From Novosphingobium resinovorum (GTDB lineage: Bacteria > Pseudomonadota > Alphaproteobacteria > Sphingomonadales > Sphingomonadaceae), in the NCBI RefSeq assembly GCF_001742225.1, contig NZ_CP017077.1, forward strand, positions 434,001-498,000: a DNA stretch of 64,000 nt, given 5' to 3'. The notes under the pieces are model-generated. The model did no database searches and was not told the origin of the DNA. It saw nothing but the letters and a program-made list of their open reading frames with translations. Numbering within the stretch: the stretch's first letter is position 1; each line of letters starts with the position of its first letter. This document shows, one piece after another, positions 1-8,217 of the stretch. The translations under genes and the position numbers were made by a program.

Positions 1-636
1 GGGGACGTGGCGGTCGTCCAGCCCCTCGGCCGGCGCGCCGGGGAAACCGGGGCCGACGACGTTCTTTGAGCCCACCGCGTTGATACTCAGCCCTTCGCCC
101 GCATGTTCGAGCGCGGCGGCCTGTACGAGAAAACTCTGGCCTGCACGCACGGCGCCGTAGATCGACCAGCCGGGTTCGGGGCGAGCGCCGGCGTCGCTGG
201 TGAAGACGACGATCTGGCCGCCGCCCGCTGCCCGCAGGGGCGGGATCAGGACCTGCAGTGCGTGCAGCGTGCTCGTCGCATAGCCGGCGAGTTCGGTGAG
301 ATCGGAAGGGGCGGCGGCCAGCAGCGGTCCGCTGCAGAAGACCGCAGCAGTCCCGCTCGGCGGATAGATCGCCGCGCAATCGAGGCGGCCGAAACGGGCG
401 AGCGCGCCATCGACCAGGCGTCGCCAGCCCGTTGCCTCGGCAAGCGAGCCGGGCCCGGTGAGCGGCACTTCGGCGAGGCCGATCGCACAGACCTGCGTTT
501 GCCCGCCCAGTTCCTCCACCAACGCTTCGTCGGCGCCATGGAGGACGAGCGAATGGCCACCCGCGGCGAGCGCTCGGGCCAAGGCCGGCCCGACGTATTC
601 ACCGGCCCGAGTCACCAGCGCAACGCGATGGTCCAT
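1..636 (-). CDS. Atypical SDR with halohydrin-dehalogenase-like fingerprint (3' end outside window)
   Basis: Read on the minus strand from ATG at 636 (GAGAGGAG upstream) to the window edge, 212 codons, no stop. The Rossmann glycine motif of SDRs is replaced by T9-x4-Y14-x-G16, and the catalytic site reads S147-x12-Y160-x3-R164 rather than Y-x3-K. As I recall the family, T-x4-[FY]-x-G plus S-x12-Y-x3-R is the signature of halohydrin dehalogenases, which turn vicinal haloalcohols into epoxides and halide without NAD(P). It is divergent from the amidohydrolase operon. It could instead be a non-dehalogenating atypical SDR. The C-terminal region that helps family assignment is cut off. SDR fold is secure; dehalogenase role is inference. 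Confidence 0.7.
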   Translation of the reverse strand, partial: MDHRVALVTRAGEYVGPALARALAAGGHSLVLHGADEALVEELGGQTQVCAIGLAEVPLTGPGSLAEATGWRRLVDGALARFGRLDCAAIYPPSGTAAVFCSGPLLAAAPSDLTELAGYATSTLHALQVLIPPLRAAGGGQIVVFTSDAGARPEPGWSIYGAVRAGQSFLVQAAALEHAGEGLSINAVGSKNVVGPGFPGAPAEGLDDRHVP

Positions 637-703
637 GCGAAAATTTCTCCTCTCTCCGGCGCAATCCGCGCTTTCGCGCCAGTTTCCCGGCAGCGCCGCG
701 CCC

Positions 704-732
704 TTGCGTTGCTATCAGGATCGGACTATAAA
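704..732 (+). promoter_or_regulatory. Candidate sigma-70 promoter for the amidohydrolase operon
   Basis: TTGCGT (704-709) and TATAAA (727-732) are separated by exactly 17 bases in the divergent intergenic region, placing a start site near 740, about 30 bases before the chosen start codon. The AT-rich stretch around it stands out from the GC-rich surroundings. Confidence 0.5.
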
Positions 733-769
733 TTAATACAAGTAATTTCACAATCTCGTGGAGTGGATG

Positions 770-1882
770 ATGAAAAACCGCATTTTCAGCGCGGACGCGC
801 ATATCGTCGAGCCGCGCACGCTGTTTCTCGACGGACTGCCCGCCAGCCTCCAGAAGCACGCCGTCAGCGCCGCGATGGAAGACGGCTACATGAAGATGAA
901 AGTCGGCCCCGACGTCGTCCACCGCCAGCGTCTGTCGGCCGCCGCGCCCGATGGAGGAGACATCGGCCGCTCCAAGCGCAAGGGGGCCTCCAACCTCGTC
1001 GGCCGCCTGGAAGACATGGAGATGGAGGGCATCGACTGCGAACTGGTGTTCCCGACGCTTGGCCTCGTGCTCTACTTCGTGCGCGACCGCGAGGCCGCGG
1101 TGGCCTCCAGCCAGCTCTACAACGACTGGGCGCTGCAGTTCTTCGGGGAGCACCGGCACATGTTCGTGCCCTCTGCGATGCTGCCCGCGCTCGCGATCGA
1201 GGATATCCTCGCCGAACTGCGCCGGGTGGGCACGCTGGGCTACACCGCCGCGATGCTGCCCACGATTACCGGCGCGGCGCTGCCCGCCTACAACGACGAG
1301 GCGTGGGATCCGGTGTTCCGCCTTGCCGGCGACCTCGGCATCGTCTTCACTTTCCACACCGGCACCGGCGACCGGCCGTGGATTTCGGAGCGGGGCCCGG
1401 GCGCGGCGGTCATCAACTACGCGACGCAGATGAACGAGGGGATCGACGCGACGATGCGGCTGGTCTCGGGCGGAGTGCTCGATCGCAATCCCGATACGAA
1501 GATCTGCTTCGTGGAAAGCGGCGCGAGCTGGCTCGCCGCGCTCGCCGAGCGGATGGACGAGGTCTACGAGGCGCACAACTACTACGTGCGCCCGGTGCTG
1601 AGCCTCAAGCCCAGCGAGATCATCCAGCGGCAGGTGAGCTGTGCGTTCCAGCACGACCGCGCCTGCATCATGTCGCGCGAGGTCACGGGCCTGAAGTCGC
1701 TGCTCTGGGCGACCGACTACCCGCACGCCGAAGGCACTTTCCCGAAATCGCGCAAAGTCGCCGCACACTTGTTCGACGGGATCGAGATCGGCGAGGATGA
1801 GAAGGCGGCGATCCTGGGCGGCAACGCTTTTGACCTGTTCCGTCCCGCCCCGCCGCCGCAGGGAATCAAGGCGGCGGCCTGA
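770..1882 (+). CDS. Amidohydrolase-2 family metal-dependent hydrolase/decarboxylase
   Basis: A protein of about 370 aa of the amidohydrolase_2 (ACMSD-like) TIM-barrel family. The N-terminal strand carries D9-A-H11 in place of the classical HxH, a central histidine lies in TFHTG, and the C-terminal metal aspartate lies in WATDYPH. Members hydrolyse or decarboxylate cyclic or aromatic acids; the substrate cannot be read here. The start is ATG 770, six bases after GGAG; ATG 767 and GTG 758 are in-frame alternatives. It leads a plus-strand set with SDR, acyl-CoA dehydrogenase, kinase and flavoprotein genes, which suggests a ring-cleavage or side-chain step feeding CoA chemistry. Confidence 0.85.
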   Translation: MKNRIFSADAHIVEPRTLFLDGLPASLQKHAVSAAMEDGYMKMKVGPDVVHRQRLSAAAPDGGDIGRSKRKGASNLVGRLEDMEMEGIDCELVFPTLGLVLYFVRDREAAVASSQLYNDWALQFFGEHRHMFVPSAMLPALAIEDILAELRRVGTLGYTAAMLPTITGAALPAYNDEAWDPVFRLAGDLGIVFTFHTGTGDRPWISERGPGAAVINYATQMNEGIDATMRLVSGGVLDRNPDTKICFVESGASWLAALAERMDEVYEAHNYYVRPVLSLKPSEIIQRQVSCAFQHDRACIMSREVTGLKSLLWATDYPHAEGTFPKSRKVAAHLFDGIEIGEDEKAAILGGNAFDLFRPAPPPQGIKAAA

Positions 1883-1908
1883 GCGGAACGGCATTTTCGG
1901 TCCATTCG

Positions 1909-1933
1909 CGGTGCCGCCAGGTTGGCGGCACCG
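1909..1933 (+). repeat. Perfect 11-bp stem hairpin between amidohydrolase and SDR
   Basis: CGGTGCCGCCA (1909-1919), loop GGT, TGGCGGCACCG (1923-1933). It lies 27 bases after the amidohydrolase stop and is not followed by a T-tract. It could attenuate or protect the upstream message; an intrinsic terminator is unlikely without U residues. Confidence 0.6.
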
Positions 1934-1991
1934 TTGGCGCGGGCGTTCGAGACGCGCGGGGCTGACCGGATTATTCGAGAAGGATGAAGGC

Positions 1992-2753
1992 ATGGAATTG
2001 CAAGGGGTGGGGGCGATCGTGACCGGCGGCGCTTCGGGGCTGGGCGGTGCGACCGCAAGGATGCTGGCGAGCCACGGCGCTAAAGTGGCGATCTTCGATC
2101 TCAACGAGGAGGTGGGCAGTCAGACCGCGGAAGCGATCGGCGGCATCTTCTGCAAGGTGGACGTGGCCAACGAGGCCAGCGTCGTCGCCGGGATCGACAA
2201 GGCGCAAGACGCCCATGGCGTCGCGCGCGTGCTGGTGAACTGCGCGGGCGTGGCGCCGGCGATCAAGACGGTGGGCAAGGAGAACGTGCCCCATCCGCTC
2301 GACGCCTATCGCCGCGCGATCGAGATCAACCTGATCGGGACCTTCACCGTCATCAGCAGGTTCGCCGCCCGGCTCGCCGATGCCGATCCGCTCGGCGAGG
2401 AGCGCGGGGTGATCGTCAACACCGCATCGGTCGCCGCCTACGACGGGCAGGTGGGGCAGGCTGCCTATGCCTCCTCGAAAGGCGGGGTGGTGGGCCTGAC
2501 GCTGCCGGTCGCGCGCGATCTGGCGCAGCACCGAATCAGGGTCATGACCATCGCGCCGGGCATCTTCCTCACGCCCATGCTGATGGGGCTGCCGCAGGCG
2601 GCGCAGGATAGCCTGGGCACGCAAGTTCCCCATCCCAGCCGGCTCGGCAGGCCCGAGGAATATGCCCAGCTGGTCGAGAGCATCATCGCCAATCCGATGC
2701 TCAACGGCGAAGTCATCCGTCTCGACGGCGCCATCCGGATGGCGCCGCGATGA
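1992..2753 (+). CDS. SDR, 3-hydroxyacyl-CoA dehydrogenase type 2 (HSD10-like)
   Basis: A classical SDR of 253 aa with TGGASGLG cofactor motif, NCAG, and active-site Tyr-x3-Lys in YASSK. The sequence around VNTASVAAYDGQVGQAAYAS resembles the HSD17B10/3-hydroxyacyl-CoA dehydrogenase type 2 group, which oxidises 3-hydroxyacyl-CoAs with NAD. The start ATG 1992 follows AGGATGAAGG. Its stop overlaps the next start (ATGA, 2750-2753), so it is coupled to the acyl-CoA dehydrogenase. Exact substrate is not determinable; a role after hydroxyl migration or hydration in the same small operon is inferred. Confidence 0.85.
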   Translation: MELQGVGAIVTGGASGLGGATARMLASHGAKVAIFDLNEEVGSQTAEAIGGIFCKVDVANEASVVAGIDKAQDAHGVARVLVNCAGVAPAIKTVGKENVPHPLDAYRRAIEINLIGTFTVISRFAARLADADPLGEERGVIVNTASVAAYDGQVGQAAYASSKGGVVGLTLPVARDLAQHRIRVMTIAPGIFLTPMLMGLPQAAQDSLGTQVPHPSRLGRPEEYAQLVESIIANPMLNGEVIRLDGAIRMAPR

Positions 2754-3937
2754 GCGACGCGGCCGTGCTTTCGATCGATGCCGAAGCGATCGCCGACCGG
2801 GTAGAGGCTTTCGTGCGCGAGGTCGTGGTGCCTTACGAGAAGGACCCGCGCATCGCCGTTCACGGCCATGGGCCGCCCGAGGACCTCGTCGTCGAACTGC
2901 GGGCGAAGGCGCGGGCGGCGGGCGTGCTCACCCCGCATATCCTGCCCGGCGGCGCGCACCTGACGCAGCGTGACACGGCGAAAGTGCTGATCCGTTCGGG
3001 CCTGTCTCCGCTGGGACCCGTCGCGGTCAACACCATGGCGCCCGACGAGGGCAACATGTACCTGCTGGGCAAAGTCGGCTCGGCCGAGCAGAAGACACGG
3101 TTCCTCGATCCGCTGGTGCGCGGCGAGGCGCGCTCGGCCTTCTTCATGACCGAACCGGCGGCCGAAGGGGGCGCCGGTTCCGATCCTTCGATGATGCGCA
3201 CGACTTGCGAGATGGACGGCAACCACTGGGTCATCAACGGGCGCAAGGCGTTCATCACCGGCGCGCAAGGGGCCAGGGTGGGCATCGTGATGGCGAAATC
3301 GCAGGACGGCGCCTGCATGTTCCTGGTCGACCTTCCCGATCCGGCGATCCGCATCGAGCGGGTGCTCGACACCATCGACAGTTCGATGCCGGGCGGCCAC
3401 GCGATCATCGCCATCGAGAACCTGCGCGTTCCCGCCGACCAGATGCTCGGCGCCAGCGGCGAGGGGTTCCAGTACGCGCAGGTCCGCCTGTCGCCGGCGC
3501 GCCTGTCGCACTGCATGCGCTGGCTGGGCGCCTGCATCCGCGCGAACGAGATCGCCACCGCCTATGCCTGCACCCGCCAGGCCTTCGGCAAGCTGCTGGT
3601 CGACCACGAGGGCGTGGGCTTCATGCTGGCGGACAATCTCATCGACCTGCGCCAGTGCGAGCAGATGATCGACTGGTGCGCCGGGATACTCGACGGCGGC
3701 TCGCTGGGCACGGCGGAAAGCTCGATGGCCAAGGTCGCGGTCTCCGAAGCGCTGATGCGGGTGGCGGATCGCTGCGTGCAGGTGATGGGCGGCACCGGGG
3801 TTTCGGGCGACACCATCGTCGAGCAGGTCTTCCGCGAGATCCGGGCCTTCCGCATCTACGATGGGCCCACCGAAGTCCATAAATGGTCGCTGGCCAAGAA
3901 AGTGAAGCGCGATTTCCTGAAGGCCAAAGCCGCATGA
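2750..3937 (+). CDS. Acyl-CoA dehydrogenase, ACAD10/11-like
   Basis: A 395-aa FAD acyl-CoA dehydrogenase with FFMTEP (about 131-136), GAGSDP and the C-terminal segment YDGPTEVHKW. At the position where medium-chain enzymes carry the catalytic Glu (YEG), this protein has D371 (YDG), as I recall for the ACAD10/11 branch. Human ACAD10/11 fuse this domain to an APH-type kinase; here the kinase is the next gene, overlapping by ATGA. In Pseudomonas putida levulinate catabolism a kinase and an ACAD of this sort act on 4-hydroxyacyl-CoA. I infer a similar 4-hydroxyacyl-CoA step here. Confidence 0.88.
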   Translation: MSDAAVLSIDAEAIADRVEAFVREVVVPYEKDPRIAVHGHGPPEDLVVELRAKARAAGVLTPHILPGGAHLTQRDTAKVLIRSGLSPLGPVAVNTMAPDEGNMYLLGKVGSAEQKTRFLDPLVRGEARSAFFMTEPAAEGGAGSDPSMMRTTCEMDGNHWVINGRKAFITGAQGARVGIVMAKSQDGACMFLVDLPDPAIRIERVLDTIDSSMPGGHAIIAIENLRVPADQMLGASGEGFQYAQVRLSPARLSHCMRWLGACIRANEIATAYACTRQAFGKLLVDHEGVGFMLADNLIDLRQCEQMIDWCAGILDGGSLGTAESSMAKVAVSEALMRVADRCVQVMGGTGVSGDTIVEQVFREIRAFRIYDGPTEVHKWSLAKKVKRDFLKAKAA

Positions 3938-5004
3938 GCGGATTGCCGGACGAGAACGTCGGGACCACGGCGGTGCGCGAAGGCTATGGCTTCGACGAGG
4001 CGGCCCTGGCGGACTGGATGCGCGGCCATGTCCCCGGCTATGCGGGGCCGCTGCAGGTCGAGCAGTTCCGCGGGGGCCAGTCCAACCCGACCTACAAGCT
4101 GGTCACGCCGGGCAGGACCTATGTCCTGCGTCGCAAGCCGCCGGGCCTGTTGCTCAAAGGTGCGCATGCCGTAGAGCGCGAGGCCAAGGTGCTGACGGGG
4201 TTGGAAAAGGCAGGGTTTCCGGTTGCCCACGTCCATGCCCTATGTACCGACGACGCGGTGATCGGGACGTGGTTCTACGTCATGGACATGGTCGAGGGGC
4301 GGATCTTCTGGGATGCCACGGTGCCCGGCGTCCCGGCCGGTGAGCGGGCGGCGATCTTCGATGCGATGAACGCGGCCATGGCCAGCCTGCACATGGTCGA
4401 CTACGCCGCCGTCGGCCTTGCCGACTACGGAAAGTCCGGAAACTACTTCGCCAGGCAGATCGCCCGGTGGTCCCGGCAGTACCTCGACGATAGCGAGGCA
4501 GGGCGGGACCCGAACATGGACCGCCTGCTGGAGTGGCTGCCCGCCAATATCCCCGTCGGCGACGATGCCACCACCATCACCCATGGCGATTTCCGCATCG
4601 ACAACATGATCTTCCATCCCACCGAGCCGCGCGTGCTCGCGGTGCTCGACTGGGAACTTTCGACGCTGGGGCATCCCGGCGCCGACTTCGCGTACAATGC
4701 GATGATGTACCGGATGCCACCGTATATCGTGGCGGGGCTCGGCGGTGCGGACATCGCCGCGCTGGGGATTCCCGGCGAGGAGGAATACGTCGCTGCCTAT
4801 TGCGCCCGCACGGGGCGCGAGTCGCTGCCGGGGTACGACTTCTACGTCGCGTTCAATTTCTTCCGCCTCGCGGCGATCTTCCACGGCATCAAGGGACGGG
4901 TCCTGCGCGGCACCGCCTCTTCGGCGCAGGCGCACGAGCGGGTGCGGATCCTGCCCGAACTTATGGAACTGGCCTGGCAGCAGGCGCGGCGGGCAGGGGC
5001 GTGA
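3934..5004 (+). CDS. APH-family kinase, ACAD10/11 partner type
   Basis: A protein of 356 aa with the aminoglycoside phosphotransferase/choline kinase fold: GGQSNPTY near residue 48, the Brenner motif HGDFRIDN (D219, N224) and the metal site LDWELS (D239). ATG 3934 overlaps the acyl-CoA dehydrogenase stop (ATGA), implying a partnership. The family is often misannotated as antibiotic resistance; the ACAD10/11 and LvaA precedents point to phosphorylation of a hydroxyacyl-CoA. Antibiotic phosphorylation is much less likely in this context. Confidence 0.85.
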   Translation: MSGLPDENVGTTAVREGYGFDEAALADWMRGHVPGYAGPLQVEQFRGGQSNPTYKLVTPGRTYVLRRKPPGLLLKGAHAVEREAKVLTGLEKAGFPVAHVHALCTDDAVIGTWFYVMDMVEGRIFWDATVPGVPAGERAAIFDAMNAAMASLHMVDYAAVGLADYGKSGNYFARQIARWSRQYLDDSEAGRDPNMDRLLEWLPANIPVGDDATTITHGDFRIDNMIFHPTEPRVLAVLDWELSTLGHPGADFAYNAMMYRMPPYIVAGLGGADIAALGIPGEEEYVAAYCARTGRESLPGYDFYVAFNFFRLAAIFHGIKGRVLRGTASSAQAHERVRILPELMELAWQQARRAGA

Positions 5005-5074
5005 CAGGCGATGCACGCGGGCCATCGCCGCATGCGCGCCGCACCGCGCCGTGCGGCAGACTTCATGGGAGTGA

Positions 5075-6082
<1,008 letters not shown>

Positions 6083-6125
6083 ATCGGAAATCGCGCCGGT
6101 TTGATCGATGAAGCCGACGCGGGGA

Positions 6126-6353
6126 TCACTTGGCCGCAAGTTCCCCCTTCGACACCGGCGAGGCCATGGTGATTTCGGTGGTAGCACCAAACCTGAGGTG
6201 GGCGGTGATCTTGCCCAACCTGTCCAGCAGCACGCCCTCGCGGTTGCGCACATAGCTGCCGTCGACGACAGTCACCTGGTCGGGCGCCGCGCTTGCCACC
6301 GCCCCGCCCGGGTGGCCCTGGAAATGGCTGCCAGCACGGCACTCGGTCGCAAC
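6126..6353 (-). pseudogene. C-terminal tail of an unidentified gene, truncated
   Basis: About 75 codons on the minus strand from just after an in-frame TAG (6354-6356) to a TGA at 6126-6128. The reading includes GSHFQGHPGG and ends in KGELAAK. No start codon or ribosome site is present and the upstream part is replaced by transposase DNA, so this is the 3' remnant of a gene lost through insertion or deletion. I do not recognise the family. Confidence 0.45.
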
Positions 6354-6391
6354 CTAATTAGAGCTACGTCGCGGCTTTCACCGGCTTGCGA

Positions 6392-6556
6392 TTACCCATA
6401 AGTTTCGAGCCCCACGCCGATCTGGATGTCGGCAAGTCGACGTAGGCCGCGCCAGACGACGGTGTTACCCGGGGCGGGTCTGAAGTTCTTGCGAGATAAC
6501 CGCCGAGACGGGCCAATTTCATTCGCTCGTCGTTCGTATTCTGGGTTTGCATCGGC
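6392..6556 (-). pseudogene. IS4/Tn5-type transposase C-terminal remnant
   Basis: The minus strand reads MKLARLGGYLARTSDPP, then after a one-base shift PGNTVVWRGLRRLADIQIG to a TAA at 6392-6394. ARLGGYLARTxDPPPGN followed by WRGxxRLxDI is the recognisable C-terminal dimerisation segment of IS4-family transposases. The 5' part is missing because the IS30 element begins at 6557, so an older IS4-type copy was hit by, or fused to, a younger IS30 element. Confidence 0.65.
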
Positions 6557-6580
6557 GGGTTCAACGGGTGGCGGCAACAC
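6557..6580 (+). repeat. IS30 left terminal inverted repeat
   Basis: Begins GGGTTCAACGGGTGGCGGCA and pairs with the reverse complement of 7716-7739 with two mismatches. The transposase stop codon lies inside it (6561-6563), which is normal for compact insertion sequences. Confidence 0.85.
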
Positions 6581-7684
6581 AAGCTTGAAAGCGCTCTGCG
6601 GGTATTTGGTATTCGAGCGTTTTCCTTGGTCGTTCGTTGAGTTGCCGGGCAACGGCACTCAGCTTGGTCTTGGCTGTATAGCTACAGATCGGTTCCTCTG
6701 GGGAAATACTGTCGCAGCAGGCGATTGGTGTTTTCGTTTGATCCTCGCTGCCAGGGCGATTGCGGATCGCAGAATGATCGGCCAGTTCCTTGCCGCGATC
6801 CCAGGTGAGCGACTTGTAGAGTTCGCGCGGCAGGCGCTGCGTCTGCCTGATCAGCGCAGATACGACGCTCCTTGTGTCCTTGTTGGCGACCTTGACCAGC
6901 ATCACATAGCGCGAATGGCGTTCGACCAGCGTGGCGATGTAGCTGTTCTTCGTGCCTCCGATCAGGTCGCCTTCCCAGTGGCCGGGAATGGCGCGGTCCT
7001 CGACAGAGGCGGGGCGCTCGCTGATCGACACGGTATCCCTGATCTGGCCGAGGCCATTGCGCTTGAGGCTGGCGTGCCGCGATCGGCGGATGGTGCGCCG
7101 GGCTCGCAGATGGTCCAGCAGTTCCTTCTTCAGAACTCCCCGCGCCTGTATGTACAGGCTTCTGTAGATGGTCTCGTGCGACACCTGCCTGTGGGGCTCC
7201 TAGGGAAAGCTGCGCCTGAGCCACCCCGCAATCTGTTCCGGTGACCATTTGCGGCGCAGCTTCGCCGATACTGCCTTGGCCATGGCGGCGAGCAAGCCAG
7301 CTTGCAGGGCTTGGGCCGCAAGACACGGTCCCATGCCGCCTGATCGGACGCGGTCGCGCGATACCGTGCAAGGCCGCCGTTACGCCCGACTTCGCGACTG
7401 ATCGTCGAGGGCGCGCGGCCCAGTCGCCGTGCTATCGCACGCAAGGGTTCACTGGCGCTCAGGCCGCGCGATATCTCCTCCCGCTCGGCAAGGTTCAGCG
7501 CACGGCTGCCACGCTTGCGATCGGCGGGCCGGATACCGCCGGTCGGCGAAATCACCGAGAATACCCACAATGACTCGCGATCGAACCTTCGTCCAATCGA
7601 ACTCATCGACTCCCCGCGCTGCCAACGATCCCATATCTCCGCTCGCTGGCTGGCCGTGTAATATATCCGACGACGCTGCTTCAT
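6561..7684 (-). pseudogene. IS30-family transposase, multiply disrupted
   Basis: The N-terminal part from ATG 7684 (MKQRRRIYYTASQRAEIWDR) holds the helix-turn-helix region with [14 protein letters not shown]. The frame is lost near 7290 (SPPWPR should continue as [12 protein letters not shown]), an in-frame TAG interrupts [14 protein letters not shown] near 7201, and near 6770 the segment after [10 protein letters not shown] has lost about a dozen residues and changed frame, so the DDE glutamate in [10 protein letters not shown] is in another frame. A further shift restores ARQLNERPRKTLEY. The first two acidic residues lie in GHWEGDLI and TWDRGKEL. The enzyme cannot be functional as read. Confidence 0.88.
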
Positions 7685-7715
7685 CGCGGCACTCCATCTT
7701 ACCCAAAGGATTAAA

Positions 7716-7739
7716 GTGTTGCCTCCACTCGTTGAACCC
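7716..7739 (+). repeat. IS30 right terminal inverted repeat
   Basis: GTGTTGCCTCCACTCGTTGA and four further bases, the mate of 6557-6580. It sits 31 bases upstream of the transposase start codon. Confidence 0.85.
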
Positions 7740-7784
7740 ACCATCCACTAGTGGACGTTTCGTATCGCATGCGACACGCATCAA

Positions 7785-8058
7785 TTAAGAAGGGACATCA
7801 TTACATCGACCTTCTAGAGATTGAACCAACACCCGGTGTTTCGGAATTTGATCCTGATTGGCATTCGGTTCGAAAAGAAAGGTGAAACTGTCACTTTCAG
7901 GAGCAGGAAGCCACGGGATGCTCGCGTCGGATAAGTGATCCTTTGGTACTTCAAAACTGGTGCCCAGCAACACTTTGATGGGTGGCTTATGCAAGTGCTC
8001 CTGCCGCCGCCCATAGCGTTGCTGCTGCTCCGATAGCTACCGTAACGGCTTTCATCAT
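7785..8058 (-). pseudogene. Small exported protein with frameshift at the signal-peptide junction
   Basis: From ATG 8058 the minus strand reads a clear signal peptide (MMKAVTVAIGAAATLWAAAG, then ALA) and hits TAA. One base away the frame continues HKPPIKVLLGTSFEVPKDHL to a stop at 7785. Fusing the two frames gives a secreted protein of about 91 aa; a single missing base between ALA and HK explains the break. I do not recognise the family. It may be a real pseudogene, a sequencing error or, less likely, programmed frameshifting. Confidence 0.5.
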
Positions 8059-8187
8059 CGCGCCTTGCTGCACCACGCCGAGCCTTGTCGCAAACGTCCG
8101 TGATGGGGTGGTTGCTGCCGAAAGCCAAGGCTAGGCTTCAGTCAGGCAGGTAGGGGTCCCTTTCTGTGCCAGCCGGTCCGCTCCTAA

Positions 8188-8206
8188 ATATATTTTTCAA
8201 ATATAT
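8188..8206 (-). terminator. AT-rich hairpin after the P-type ATPase gene
   Basis: ATATATTT (8188-8195), loop TTC, AAATATAT (8199-8206), 12 bases past the ATPase stop. The stem is all A/T and therefore weak; it may mark the transcript end, but the call is tentative. Confidence 0.35.
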
Positions 8207-8217
8207 ACAGGGCCTTA

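Larger units (their letters stand above)
6557..7739 (-). mobile_element. IS30-family insertion sequence, decayed
   Basis: A 1,183-bp element bounded by 24-bp terminal inverted repeats (6557-6580 and 7716-7739) that match at 22 of 24 positions. It contains one transposase gene on the minus strand that is inactivated. No clear 2-3 bp target duplication remains. The left end abuts an IS4-type transposase tail. Confidence 0.85.

Noticed and set aside
3934-5004. Aminoglycoside phosphotransferase resistance gene
   Set aside because: The coupling with an ACAD10/11-like dehydrogenase points to hydroxyacyl-CoA phosphorylation instead.
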